64,000 nt of DNA from Lacticaseibacillus brantae DSM 23927 (GTDB lineage: Bacteria > Bacillota > Bacilli > Lactobacillales > Lactobacillaceae): NCBI RefSeq assembly GCF_001436115.1, contig NZ_AYZQ01000001.1, forward strand, positions 558,001 to 622,000. The letters run 5' to 3'. How positions within the stretch are numbered: the first letter of the stretch is position 1; every line of letters begins with the position of its first letter. Made by a program: the position numbers and the translations under genes. Positions 7,991 to 17,113 of the stretch are shown piece by piece. Below the pieces are notes generated by a model that was not told the origin of the DNA, ran no database searches, and saw only the letters and a list, made by a program, of their open reading frames with translations.

Positions 7991-10123
7991 CTAGCCATTA
8001 ATAGAAGTTTGATGCGCGGAATAACTGGAATCTGCTTTGATATTGTTCATGGCATAATAATCACTGAACATTTGCTTGGCAATCGTCAAATTATAACCTT
8101 CAGGATCATTTTGTAAGTTAGGAACGACGACCGCAATGGCAATTTTGGGATCCTTTGCTGGCGCGAATCCAACGAAACTCAAAGTCGTCGTTTCGATTTG
8201 CTTAGAAGTCGAATCATCTGGGTCAACCCGCGTAAACGTTTGGGCCGTCCCAGTCTTGCCGGCAACCCCTGGGTTGAGCGTATTTAATGGCGTGGCGGTG
8301 GTCCAACCGTTTGTCCCGTGGACAACCTGCCACATTCCCTGCTTCACCAAATCAATCTGCGATTGGGTCGAGCCAACTTTGGCAAGGACTTTAGGTTGGG
8401 TGGTGGAGAGAATTGGTCCCTTTGAGCCATCGCTTAACATTTGACTGATGGACTGAACTAGGTAGGGTTGCATCCGGTAACCATTATTCGCAATAGTCGA
8501 AATATACTGAGCCATCTGAATCAACGTGTAGGGATCATAGTTCCCGTACGACAAGTCTAACGCCGACCCAACGGCTAACTTACCATCGGAACTCTTGGTT
8601 GGCCCGGGAAAGCTGCTGGCTTCGCCGGGTAAATCAATCCCAGTTGCCTGGCCTAAGCCAAACTCAGAGAAATACTTCCGCATTTTGGTGAAAATATCGT
8701 TGTCTAAGCTCAGGTAGTTCGATGGGCTGTACTTTGCATGACCTTCAGCCATCGCCAAACGCATCATATAGATGTTAGACGAAACGGATAATGCCATTGG
8801 GGCATCCAAGGATGAGAAGGTCCCCACTGGGTACACGGACTTCTTCACCGGCGTGCCAGGAAGATAGATTGGCACATCAGAAAGGGTGTTATTGTTAACG
8901 GAGATGACGCCATCTTGCAACGCACCTAAGACAGTTGCCCCCTTTACGGCAGACCCCATAACGAACACGCGATTAATCGCGCCCAGAGCATCATCAGTCA
9001 GTTCATGGGTTTTGATATTCTGGTTCTCACCCGCCAGGGCTAGAATTTTCCCAGTTTTTGGATCCATGGCCACTGCGTAGGCGCCATCAGAATAAGTCGC
9101 ATTCCCGGCTGCCAACGCTTGCTTGAAGGTGGACTTGAGAATGGCCTCGACTTTAGCCTGGTATGCCGAGTCGATGGTCAAATTCAGGTTAGCGCCTTGT
9201 TGGCCCTTAAATTCTTGGATTTGCTGCACAATTTGATTGTTATTGCCGACTTCGACTTGGGTCTGACTCTTAGCCCCTTTAAGAACATTTTCGTATTCTT
9301 TCTCCAGGTAGCTGGTTCCGACACGGTCGTTACGGGCATAGCCGTTCGCCAAGTAGGTCTGTAACCCGTCAGCTGGCAACCCGGCCTTCTCGGTCGACAC
9401 ACGCCCGATGATACTGGTCATCGAATCGCCATTCGGGTAATTGCGCTGCCAATCAGTGCCCAGATTAATCCCTGGCATTGAGGTCAGGTTTTCGCCGACA
9501 GTCGCGACTTCAGTTTCGCTTACATTCTCACTTTTGATGTAAACCGTTGAGAGCTGTGTCGCCCCGTTCATGATTTTGAAAATTGCTGCCGCCTGCGCCA
9601 CCTTGGCTTTGTCGGCAGGTAGATGGGCTTTCACATAATCGACTTGGGCCGTGTAGAAATCAGTCGGCTTGGTTGTGGCTAGTGCTTGATCGGCTTTGGA
9701 GAGGTGCGTCGTAATCTCCTTGGCATAATCATCATCAGCCAAGTAGTAGTCTGCGTAATCACGTGGCTGCAAGCCGTCGGTTGGTTCAGAAATGTACGTG
9801 GCCAATTTATCAGCCAACTTACGCATTTGTGCGCCAGTCACACCCACACTCTTGGTGTATGTGATGGCGCTATTCGCTTTATTCGTCACTAAAGGCCGCC
9901 CTTGACTATCAAAAATCAAGCCCCGGGGCACATTCCCCGTGACGACTAATTTATCAGTGCGGTCAACTTCAGCGACAAACCGGCTACCATTGAGAATTTG
10001 CAGGTAAGCCAGTTGGCCAACCAATGCGGCGAACAACAAAAAAACAATGAAAAATAAGAAATTCAAACGAAAAGGGATTTGAGACTTTTCGCGTTTAGGT
10101 TTTGGCGTGCGAATATACTTCAA
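7991..10123 (-). CDS. Class B penicillin-binding protein (PBP2b-like transpeptidase)
   Basis: A 710-residue monofunctional transpeptidase that cross-links peptidoglycan outside the membrane. One membrane anchor spans about residues 20-40, followed by the PBP dimerisation domain (VPRGLIFDSQGRPLV at 65-80). The transpeptidase motifs are SAVK (391-394), SSN (448-450) and KTGT (623-626). The first motif deviates from STMK-type sequences but keeps Ser and Lys. Translation begins at a TTG codon with AAGGAG eight bases away. The gene is divergent from the YfhO gene and precedes the rhomboid leader. It is probably the PBP2b/PbpA type of elongation or septation; which of these cannot be decided here. 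Confidence 0.93.
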   Translation of the reverse strand: MKYIRTPKPKREKSQIPFRLNFLFFIVFLLFAALVGQLAYLQILNGSRFVAEVDRTDKLVVTGNVPRGLIFDSQGRPLVTNKANSAITYTKSVGVTGAQMRKLADKLATYISEPTDGLQPRDYADYYLADDDYAKEITTHLSKADQALATTKPTDFYTAQVDYVKAHLPADKAKVAQAAAIFKIMNGATQLSTVYIKSENVSETEVATVGENLTSMPGINLGTDWQRNYPNGDSMTSIIGRVSTEKAGLPADGLQTYLANGYARNDRVGTSYLEKEYENVLKGAKSQTQVEVGNNNQIVQQIQEFKGQQGANLNLTIDSAYQAKVEAILKSTFKQALAAGNATYSDGAYAVAMDPKTGKILALAGENQNIKTHELTDDALGAINRVFVMGSAVKGATVLGALQDGVISVNNNTLSDVPIYLPGTPVKKSVYPVGTFSSLDAPMALSVSSNIYMMRLAMAEGHAKYSPSNYLSLDNDIFTKMRKYFSEFGLGQATGIDLPGEASSFPGPTKSSDGKLAVGSALDLSYGNYDPYTLIQMAQYISTIANNGYRMQPYLVQSISQMLSDGSKGPILSTTQPKVLAKVGSTQSQIDLVKQGMWQVVHGTNGWTTATPLNTLNPGVAGKTGTAQTFTRVDPDDSTSKQIETTTLSFVGFAPAKDPKIAIAVVVPNLQNDPEGYNLTIAKQMFSDYYAMNNIKADSSYSAHQTSING

Positions 10124-10170
10124 AACGAGACTCCTTTGTCACTGCACGGTAACGGCGTGTTAATATGAGT

Positions 10171-10176
10171 ATTATA
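10171..10176 (-). promoter_or_regulatory. -10 element for the penicillin-binding protein gene
   Basis: A perfect TATAAT on the minus strand lies 47 bases upstream of the TTG start. No convincing -35 is visible. Confidence 0.45.
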
Positions 10177-10263
10177 CCTTACTTAGCAGGTGAATGTTAC
10201 CGGTTCTCATGGTTTATAAAAGCTTTAACCACTCTTCATCTGTCACTTTGTCTGGAGGATCCT

Positions 10264-12888
10264 ATGCACACACGACGCACCCAATGGCCCTGGTTTGGGG
10301 CCGCTTTTTTATTACCAATTGTCATTATGGCCAGTTACTTTGCGGCTCGAGGGGTGTTTCCCTTTGGCAACCAAAGTATCTTAACCGTTGATTTAGGCCA
10401 ACAGTATATTGATTTCTATAGTTATTTTCGACAAACGATTCTAGGCCATCCAGACCAATTTCTCTATAGTTTTAACAAAGCCCTTGGTGGCGACATGCTG
10501 GGCGTTTGGACCTATTATCTGATGAGCCCGTTCAACTTAGTCCTTGTGCTTTTCCCTAAGGGCATGCTGGATTCTGGCATTGTCGTGCTGACGTTACTCA
10601 AGTATGGCGCAGCTAGTTTGACAATGGCCATCTACTTACGCCATCACCACGTCCAGAAATGGTGGCTGCTCTTATTTGGCCTCGCCTACGCGTTGTCTGG
10701 GTGGATGTTGGCCAATCAGCTCAACATTATGTGGCTAGATGGGGCCATCTTACTCCCCTTGGTGGCCCTCGGGATTGACCGCTTACCGAATCGTTTCCCG
10801 GGGCAATACATGTTGTGGCTAACTGTAGCCTTGATTGTTAATTACTACATGGGTTATATGATTTGCCTCTTTGTTATTGGTTATTTCTTCTATGCTAGTG
10901 TTCGCGACTGGCAATCCTGGCGAGCATTTGTCCGCCGTGGTGTGAAATTTGTCGGGGCCTCCTTGGTTGCTGCAGGTATCAGTGCTTGGCTGTTACTACC
11001 AACCTTCTTTCAACTGACCCAGTCGAAGGGAACCTACACGGTTAAAACCATTCACTGGCAATTGGAGTACGCCCCCGCCAAAATTTTTGGGAAACTAATC
11101 ACCGGCTCATTTAATTTTGACCAAATGCCTAGTGGCCAACCCAATATTTTTGTCGGGAGTGTCGTGCTCTTACTCGCCTTAGTGTATTTCCTGGCTAAGC
11201 GCATTCGTTGGCAGGAAAAATTAGCTGCTGGTCTGTGGAGCGCATTTTTAATTTTTTCGATGATGTTTGAGCCCCTCGATTTACTTTGGCACGGGATGCA
11301 ATTTCCCGTGTGGTATCCGTATCGGTTCTCGTTTGTGGTCACTTTCTGGTTAATTCTCTTGGCTGCTCGAGGTCTACAATTCCTGCCCGATGGGCTGAGC
11401 ACCGTTCAAATGTTGGTTCTATTAGTTGCTACTGTCAGTCTGGGCTTGTACGTGGGTTTGAATCTCGATAATTTCAGCTATCTTGATACCCCACAACTGA
11501 TTATTACTTTGAGCTTCATGGGCTTAACCCTGATTATGCTGACGTTATACAATGCCCAAAGTCACTTGGGCCCGAGGCTGTTTGCCCTGGTTGGGATGAT
11601 TGAACTGGCAACCAATGCAGTCTTGACGCTCAATCAACTGAGTTATGTCAGCCATTCGGATTACCACACCTATACCGAGAGCCTTCGCCAAGCGGTCAAT
11701 GAATTGCCAAATGATTCGAGTTTCTATCGCGTGGGCAAAACCGTTTTGCGCACTAAAAATGACGCCATGCAGATCGGGTACAATGGTACCGATCAATTCA
11801 ATTCAATGTTTGAACCAGCCGTGCCGGCGTTTTACGGCGAAATTGGTCAGCCTGCAGGCGACGGGTTTGTCGCCTATACCGATGGCACCTTGATTACAGA
11901 TGCCTTACTGGATCTCAAATACTTCATCGATCGGACCCCGCAGCTCCAATCTGGTCTCAGTGGCGCCTTCTTGCCGAGTGTTTCAGCTCGACCTGACTTC
12001 AACGACTACGAACGCATTGGCAAAACTAGCAATCTCGCCTTGTATGAGAATCCCTATGCTTTGGGGATCGGCTTCATGGCGAGTGCCAATATTCTCAAAA
12101 CGAATCTTTTTGCTGACGCGCCATTGGCCAATCAAGAACAAATCTTGGCCGATCTCACCGGCCGGGCTTACCAACCGCTGTTTAGTCGCGTCACCACCAC
12201 AACTTCGACCAAGGGCGTCAAAAAACAAACCAACGGAACCACGATCACGTATACCAAGGATCCGTTGACCAAAACAGCCAGCATCACCCTCCACTTCACT
12301 GCGACAACCAGTGATCCATACTACCTGACCATCGGCCGCGCCTTTACTGACAACGCGGCCAGTATTACACTCAATGGCCAAGCGGTTCCGGTCTATGACA
12401 CTTTCCGTGACACTGTCGCACTCAATGTCACTCCCAGCGCGTTAAACAAATCCCAAAGCCTGACAATCACTTTGAATAATTCCAGTCTAGACTTTCGGGA
12501 TGTGGCCCTATACCGCCTTGATCGCGCACAGACCGTCAGCGACCTGAATTCACTGAGACAACAACCACTCAAGGTCACTCAGACCAATAGTCGCAGTTTA
12601 ACAGGCACAGTCACTGTCGCCAAGTCACACCAAGTGCTCATGACCACCATTCCAGCAGCACCTGGCTGGCATGTGACTGTCGATGGTAAGCCGCACAACA
12701 CTAAGACAGCTCTTGGTTTATTTCAAACCATCGCGCTCACACCTGGTAAGCATGTGATTCACTTTAGTTATTGGCCACCTTATCTCAACCTGGGACTTAT
12801 GATATCTGTGACCAGTTTGACGATTACAGGCCTATGGTGGCTGTTTAGCCCTAAACCCGGCCGCCATTTCAAACGTCACAAACGATAA
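10264..12888 (+). CDS. YfhO family large membrane protein
   Basis: The 874-residue protein belongs to the YfhO family: about twelve to fourteen membrane helices over residues 1-480, a large extracytoplasmic region (about 490-840) and a final helix near the basic C-terminus (KPGRHFKRHKR). Family members resemble GT-C glycosyltransferases; in Bacillus and Listeria, YfhO proteins take part in glycosylating lipoteichoic or wall polymers. The motif NKALGGDMLGVWTYY in the first outer loop and FSYWPP near the end are typical. Start: ATG after GGAGG at 10254; the longer frame lacks a binding site. The gene is alone between a divergent PBP gene and a terminator, so a cell-envelope role is likely. Confidence 0.88.
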   Translation: MHTRRTQWPWFGAAFLLPIVIMASYFAARGVFPFGNQSILTVDLGQQYIDFYSYFRQTILGHPDQFLYSFNKALGGDMLGVWTYYLMSPFNLVLVLFPKGMLDSGIVVLTLLKYGAASLTMAIYLRHHHVQKWWLLLFGLAYALSGWMLANQLNIMWLDGAILLPLVALGIDRLPNRFPGQYMLWLTVALIVNYYMGYMICLFVIGYFFYASVRDWQSWRAFVRRGVKFVGASLVAAGISAWLLLPTFFQLTQSKGTYTVKTIHWQLEYAPAKIFGKLITGSFNFDQMPSGQPNIFVGSVVLLLALVYFLAKRIRWQEKLAAGLWSAFLIFSMMFEPLDLLWHGMQFPVWYPYRFSFVVTFWLILLAARGLQFLPDGLSTVQMLVLLVATVSLGLYVGLNLDNFSYLDTPQLIITLSFMGLTLIMLTLYNAQSHLGPRLFALVGMIELATNAVLTLNQLSYVSHSDYHTYTESLRQAVNELPNDSSFYRVGKTVLRTKNDAMQIGYNGTDQFNSMFEPAVPAFYGEIGQPAGDGFVAYTDGTLITDALLDLKYFIDRTPQLQSGLSGAFLPSVSARPDFNDYERIGKTSNLALYENPYALGIGFMASANILKTNLFADAPLANQEQILADLTGRAYQPLFSRVTTTTSTKGVKKQTNGTTITYTKDPLTKTASITLHFTATTSDPYYLTIGRAFTDNAASITLNGQAVPVYDTFRDTVALNVTPSALNKSQSLTITLNNSSLDFRDVALYRLDRAQTVSDLNSLRQQPLKVTQTNSRSLTGTVTVAKSHQVLMTTIPAAPGWHVTVDGKPHNTKTALGLFQTIALTPGKHVIHFSYWPPYLNLGLMISVTSLTITGLWWLFSPKPGRHFKRHKR

Positions 12889-12890
12889 CA

Positions 12891-12941
12891 AAAAAAGAGC
12901 CTGCGACCCTGCCATATTCTGGCGAGTCACAGGCTCTTTGT
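12891..12941. terminator. Bidirectional terminator between yfhO and the lia operon
   Basis: AAAGAGCCTG(C)GAC pairs with GTC(A)CAGGCTCTTT across a large loop, with A-run before and T-rich sequence after. Confidence 0.8.
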
Positions 12942-12981
12942 GTCCACTTAATTACCGCATTTTGTTTAAATGTCACAGCAA

Positions 12982-13281
12982 TCAAAGCTTTTCAAAGATA
13001 TATTTCGGTTCATCTTTTGTCGGATCAAAATCCACAGTCAGATTCAGATTATTGAAAAACCAGGCATCACTGTCAGAGACAACGTAGCGAACGCCGTCTT
13101 TTTCAGTTTCAGTAATCACTTGGGTCGGTTGATCATCCCGGGTCATCCCAACACTAAAACCATCATGGACGTTAGTCTTGCCATAAACTTTACCAAAGAA
13201 ACGGATCGCGGCACCAGAGGCAGGTAGATCCAACTCGGATCGAAACCAGCGACTAGCCTCGTCAGTTACAGTGATGCTCAT
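12982..13281 (-). CDS. HesB/IscA-like fold protein (YneR-type) without cysteines
   Basis: A 99-residue protein of the iron-sulfur biosynthesis fold family (HesB/YadR/YfhF-like). The typical opening SITVTDEASRWFRSEL and the strand pattern up to LTVDFDPTKDEPKYIFEKL are clear. Unlike true A-type carriers it contains no cysteine, so it cannot ligate an iron-sulfur cluster in the usual way. Its ATG overlaps the stop of liaR by four bases, which makes it the fourth gene of the liaF-liaS-liaR unit. Function unknown; the fold assignment is fairly firm. Confidence 0.82.
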   Translation of the reverse strand: MSITVTDEASRWFRSELDLPASGAAIRFFGKVYGKTNVHDGFSVGMTRDDQPTQVITETEKDGVRYVVSDSDAWFFNNLNLTVDFDPTKDEPKYIFEKL

Positions 13282-13922
13282 GATTGATCCTCCTTCACTA
13301 AGCCATGTTTAAACGCATAGATTGCCGCCTTCGTGCGGTCTTCAACCTGCAGTTTGGCCAGAATGTTCGACACATGCGTTTTCACGGTCTTGAGGGTAAT
13401 AAACAAGGTCTCAGCAATTTCTTGGTTCGACTTGCCCTGGGCAATCAATTGCAACACTTCCCGTTCGCGGTTCGTCAAATCGTCATATAACGCCGGCTGC
13501 GGTGGATTGGCCATCCGATTCATCATCTTGGTGGTCACTTCCGGTTCCAGCACAGATTCACCAGCGGCTGTTTGCCGAATCGCTGCTGCGATTTCGTCTG
13601 CGGTGGCTGTCTTGAGAATATAACTCGCCGCCCCGGCTTCAATAGCAGGATAGACCTTTTCATCATCAATAAAACTAGTCAAAATAATGATTCGCGCTTG
13701 CGGCCAGGCGGCTAAGATTTTCTGGGTGGCGGTAATGCCGTCCATCTCAGGCATCACTAAATCCATCAAAATAACGTCCGGTTTCAAAGCCAACGCCATA
13801 TCAAGGCCTTGTTGGCCATTTTCGGCCTGGCCCACCACCTCCAGGTCAGGTTGCACGCCTAGGTATGTGGAAATACCCAGGCGCACCATTTCATGATCAT
13901 CAACAATCAATACTTTTATCAT
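13278..13922 (-). CDS. liaR: LiaR/VraR-like response regulator
   Basis: A 214-residue NarL/FixJ-type response regulator. The receiver domain has the acidic pocket D8-D9, phospho-acceptor D54 (ILMDLVMPEMDG), the threonine/serine in IILTS and the lysine in YILKTA. The C-terminal LuxR-type helix-turn-helix reads LTNREREVLQLIAQGKSNQEIA. Its partners LiaS and LiaF are encoded upstream with four-base overlaps, which identifies it as the LiaFSR/VraTSR cell-envelope stress system. It should activate this operon and envelope genes when wall synthesis is disturbed; that is family knowledge. Confidence 0.93.
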   Translation of the reverse strand: MIKVLIVDDHEMVRLGISTYLGVQPDLEVVGQAENGQQGLDMALALKPDVILMDLVMPEMDGITATQKILAAWPQARIIILTSFIDDEKVYPAIEAGAASYILKTATADEIAAAIRQTAAGESVLEPEVTTKMMNRMANPPQPALYDDLTNREREVLQLIAQGKSNQEIAETLFITLKTVKTHVSNILAKLQVEDRTKAAIYAFKHGLVKEDQS

Positions 13923-14986
13923 TTTCCAACATCCTTCGTCACGGGAACGCGCACCTCGATACTCGTGCCTTGATTTTTGAAACTAATCACCTTCGCAGTC
14001 CCACCAATACTGGTCGCCCGTTCTTGTATATTCTGTAAGCCATAACTCCCGTTTTCATTGGCAGTTTTGACATCAAAACCCACACCATCATCGACGACTC
14101 GTAGAATAACGTTTTGGTCGACTTGCTTGAGGTAAACTTCCAGCGACTTGGCCTTAGCATGCCGCAATGTATTACTTAATAGCTCCTGAACAATCCGAAA
14201 CAAATTGTCTTCGACAGCGGCATCAAGATGGACATCTTCTAAATTCCAGTTAATTTCAATTTTGATTTTAGTTTGCAGTTCCTTGAGGAGAGAAATAATC
14301 CCATCTTTAAGGGATTTCCCTTCAAGATTGGTTGGCCGCAAGTGAAGCAACAGCGCTCGCATTTCTGCCTGAGCTTCATTGATAACACTTTCGATGGTGC
14401 TCAACTGTGACAGATAAGTCGAATCTGGATCCTGCTGTGTGACCACACTACTGAGCGCAGACAGCATCATCATTGCTGCAAATAATTGCTGGGAAACAGA
14501 ATCATGCAGTTCGCGGGCCAATCGGTGCCGTTCCTGCTCCAATATTTCCTCTTTGCTTTCCCCACTGACACGTACAGGGACATTACTGTAGCGCTGAATC
14601 TCACGTTGTAAGCGTATCATTTTTTGGCGTAAGGTTTCAAGCGTCGTTGCAATCTCAGGGCCAAGTGTTGTGGTTGCTTGCTTTTGCTTCGCCAGTAACG
14701 GCGCTTCATACTGGCCCACAGCTAACAAGGTCAGCCGTTTACTCATCTGATTCTGCTGCATTCGTAAATCAACTGAGATCACCAGACTAGCAATCCCTGC
14801 AACCACAATAGCTGCCACTCCCAAATAGGCGATTAGCGGGGCGGCGAGCACAGTTTGTAGCAAGCGATCAAAATAATGCGCAGTCTGATGGTCTAATGAC
14901 AGGACCAAATAGACAACCCCAAGCATAACCGCAAAGACGAGCAAGGCAATCCAAGAAAACAATCCCAAAATTCGTCGTCGAGTCAT
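13919..14986 (-). CDS. liaS: LiaS/VraS-like sensor histidine kinase
   Basis: A 355-residue intramembrane-sensing kinase. Two membrane helices (about 9-30 and 45-72) with a short outer loop are followed by a linker, the HisKA_3 dimerisation helix with H161 in RELHDSVSQQLF, and an HATPase domain with NTLRHA, DDGVGF and GSYGLQNIQERA. It autophosphorylates upon envelope stress and donates to LiaR; in the family, LiaF holds it inactive. ATGA overlaps on both sides couple its translation to liaF and liaR. Confidence 0.93.
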   Translation of the reverse strand: MTRRRILGLFSWIALLVFAVMLGVVYLVLSLDHQTAHYFDRLLQTVLAAPLIAYLGVAAIVVAGIASLVISVDLRMQQNQMSKRLTLLAVGQYEAPLLAKQKQATTTLGPEIATTLETLRQKMIRLQREIQRYSNVPVRVSGESKEEILEQERHRLARELHDSVSQQLFAAMMMLSALSSVVTQQDPDSTYLSQLSTIESVINEAQAEMRALLLHLRPTNLEGKSLKDGIISLLKELQTKIKIEINWNLEDVHLDAAVEDNLFRIVQELLSNTLRHAKAKSLEVYLKQVDQNVILRVVDDGVGFDVKTANENGSYGLQNIQERATSIGGTAKVISFKNQGTSIEVRVPVTKDVGK

Positions 14987-15702
14987 ACGAACATCACCTC
15001 CACATCACCTACAATGGTGGACGTGATTAAGCGGATCCGACGCGGCGCAGTATCAAAGTCGTCAGAATATTGCACCAAAGTTTCATTTTGCATCAAATAA
15101 TCAACCCCATTGACATGTAGCTGACCATGAATGGCCGAATGGTTGATTTCAATACCAACGCCAATAGGCACCAGAATCCGGGTCTTGCCGAAGCCTTTAC
15201 GAATCACAATTGCATTGTCATTGGGGGGCAACAGTGTGTTACCCAGATCAATAATGGTATCCCCTGAGAAAACAGTCATGTTAATGTCATCCCAAGCAAA
15301 AGCCTGATCCCCAATTGTCGTGTCCCCAAACCAAGCATGGCGGGTCCGACTGCCGTTGCGCAAAGGCGGCTCTTTAGTCTTTAAAGTTAGGAAGTGCTTC
15401 TGAACCCAGGGCATTGGCCAAGTGCCAGCCGGATTGGCCCCCCACATGGAGGTGGCAAAAAAAATCATCGCTACGGCCAACATCATCCAGATGGCCGCAT
15501 TGGTTGCGACAGCAAGCGTCAATAACACGCCCCCGACTAATAACGCCACTCGCCGGCCAAAATGACGTTTTGTGCCCCAAAGAAGCAGTAGGCCACCGAT
15601 GATGGTCATGGCCAATGCAACTGGCGTGGTGAACATTTGATATAAGAAGAAGAGACCCAAAAGTCCTTCAAGTAAAATAAAAATCTGCCAGCGCTGTGAC
15701 AT
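14983..15702 (-). CDS. liaF: LiaF/VraT-like membrane inhibitor
   Basis: A 239-residue protein with four membrane helices in the first 85-90 residues and a C-terminal beta-rich DUF2154 domain (about 120-239; IDLGNTLLPPNDNAIVIRKG). In Bacillus LiaF inhibits LiaS until envelope stress occurs. It is first in the operon, preceded by GAGGAGGTCG and a TATAAT element. The C-terminal pattern TSTIVGDVEVMFV is typical of the family. Confidence 0.92.
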   Translation of the reverse strand: MSQRWQIFILLEGLLGLFFLYQMFTTPVALAMTIIGGLLLLWGTKRHFGRRVALLVGGVLLTLAVATNAAIWMMLAVAMIFFATSMWGANPAGTWPMPWVQKHFLTLKTKEPPLRNGSRTRHAWFGDTTIGDQAFAWDDINMTVFSGDTIIDLGNTLLPPNDNAIVIRKGFGKTRILVPIGVGIEINHSAIHGQLHVNGVDYLMQNETLVQYSDDFDTAPRRIRLITSTIVGDVEVMFV

Positions 15703-15732
15703 CGGTCGACCTCCTCAATTAATCTTGCTTTT

Positions 15733-15738
15733 ATTATA
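15733..15738 (-). promoter_or_regulatory. -10 element of the lia operon
   Basis: TATAAT on the minus strand, 31 bases before liaF. No good -35 exists, as expected for a promoter that needs an activator such as LiaR. A small dyad, CTATTTCGATAG, lies between -35 and -10 (about 15749-15760). Confidence 0.6.
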
Positions 15739-15787
15739 GCGTTTCCCTATCGAAATAGTATGCGCCGGAAGTCCGATTTTGATGGTT

Positions 15788-15831
15788 AAAAAGGCTGTGA
15801 CCAAACTAAATTGTTTGATCACAGCCTTTTA
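15788..15831 (-). terminator. greA terminator
   Basis: AAAAGGCTGTGA(T)CAAAC pairs with the complementary arm ending in AGCCTTTTT. It lies just downstream of the greA stop. Confidence 0.85.
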
Positions 15832-15839
15832 TCCGGCAA

Positions 15840-16316
15840 TTAGCCTTCAACCTTGGTAATTTCAACAGTCATGGTGCCACCTGGGGTCGAGATATCGACC
15901 TTTTCACCCTGATGCTTGCCGATTAGGGCCTGGGCAATTGGTGAGTCGTTACTAATCTTGCCATTGAAGGCATCGGCTTCAGCTGCGCCCACAATCGTGT
16001 AACTTTCTTCTTCATCATCGCCGACTTCAACGAAAGTTACGGTTTTACCCAAGGACACTTCATCTGCAGCCACAGCGTTTGCATCAATGATTTGCGCATA
16101 ACGGAGCATGTTCTCAACTTGCACAATCCGTGTTTCAAGGGCTGCTTGTTCGTCCTTGGCGCTTTCATATTCAGAGTTTTCCGATAAATCGCCGAACCCG
16201 CGGGCGACTTTAATCCGTTCAATTGCTTCTGGGCGTTTAACTAATTTTAAATTTTCTAACTCTTCCTCCAGCTTAACCTTGCCTTCGGCGGTCATTGGAA
16301 AGACTTTATCTGCCAT
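15840..16316 (-). CDS. greA: Transcription elongation factor GreA
   Basis: GreA enters the secondary channel of RNA polymerase and stimulates cleavage of backtracked RNA. The 158-residue protein has the N-terminal coiled coil with the acidic tip in [18 protein letters not shown] (about 41-58) and the C-terminal FKBP-like domain ending in [18 protein letters not shown]. Length matches the family. A strong promoter of its own lies directly upstream even though udk and mltG precede it in the same direction. Confidence 0.96.
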   Translation of the reverse strand: MADKVFPMTAEGKVKLEEELENLKLVKRPEAIERIKVARGFGDLSENSEYESAKDEQAALETRIVQVENMLRYAQIIDANAVAADEVSLGKTVTFVEVGDDEEESYTIVGAAEADAFNGKISNDSPIAQALIGKHQGEKVDISTPGGTMTVEITKVEG

Positions 16317-16354
16317 AATGTTTTACCTCGCTGTCATTTTGTATCACGTGAGTC

Positions 16355-16383
16355 ATGTTAAAAATAATTGTAAACAATGTCAA
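16355..16383 (-). promoter_or_regulatory. greA promoter
   Basis: Minus strand TTGACA (16378-16383), 17-base spacer, TAACAT (16355-16360). Confidence 0.88.
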
Positions 16384-16402
16384 CCACTATTTGGCGAATG
16401 AA

Positions 16403-17041
16403 TTATTCTTCTAAGCCGCGCTCAGCCAAAATTGCTTTGATTTTGGTCACCAATAAATCGATGGCCACCTGATTCTCGCCGCCTTCTGGCACGATGATGT
16501 CGGCATAGCGCTTCGTGGGTTCAACGAATTGATGATACATCGGTTTCACAGTGGTCAAATACTGGTCAATGATGTTGTCCAGGGTTCGACCGCGAGAAAT
16601 CAAATCGCGTTTAATCCGGCGAATAATCCGAATGTCGTCGTCCGTATCCACGAATACTTTGATATCCATCAAATCACGCAGACTCTCATCCTCAAGAATC
16701 AAGATACCTTCAAGAATGATGACATCTTTTGGCGCGACATGTTCCACCTTGTCGGAGCGATTATGATCAGCATAATCATAGACAGGCTTCTCAATCGCTT
16801 CCCGGTTTATCAGTTGTTGTAACTGAGCCTTCAACAGCGGTGTATCGAACGCCAATGGATGGTCATAGTTGATTTTTTTGCGTTCGTCAAACGGCAAATC
16901 ACTGTGCTTATAATAGGCATCTTGCTCGAGCAATAATAATGAGTGCCCCGAAAAGTGATCGAAAATCGCGCGACTGACACTGGTTTTACCACTGGCCGAG
17001 CCGCCGGTCACCCCAATCACGATTGGTTTTTGGTTCGCCAA
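16403..17041 (-). CDS. udk: Uridine kinase
   Basis: Uridine/cytidine kinase salvages pyrimidine nucleosides to UMP and CMP using ATP or GTP. The 212-residue product has the P-loop [12 protein letters not shown] near residue 9, the substrate region [19 protein letters not shown], and the lid [12 protein letters not shown]. The start is a TTG (17039-17041) with GGAGG seven bases upstream; the upstream in-frame ATG would add 24 residues across a hairpin. The mltG-udk-greA order is conserved in Firmicutes. Confidence 0.94.
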   Translation of the reverse strand: MANQKPIVIGVTGGSASGKTSVSRAIFDHFSGHSLLLLEQDAYYKHSDLPFDERKKINYDHPLAFDTPLLKAQLQQLINREAIEKPVYDYADHNRSDKVEHVAPKDVIILEGILILEDESLRDLMDIKVFVDTDDDIRIIRRIKRDLISRGRTLDNIIDQYLTTVKPMYHQFVEPTKRYADIIVPEGGENQVAIDLLVTKIKAILAERGLEE

Positions 17042-17062
17042 ACTAGTTCCTCCCCTAAATAA

Positions 17063-17086
17063 GAACCCGGGGTTTTGGCCCAGGTT
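17063..17086 (-). terminator. Hairpin between mltG and udk
   Basis: Minus strand GAACC(T)GGG pairs with CCC(C)GGGTTC, followed by TTATTT. It may attenuate readthrough from mltG into udk; the T-run is short. Confidence 0.45.
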
Positions 17087-17113
17087 CAATGTCCATATTG
17101 TGCTGGATGGCAC

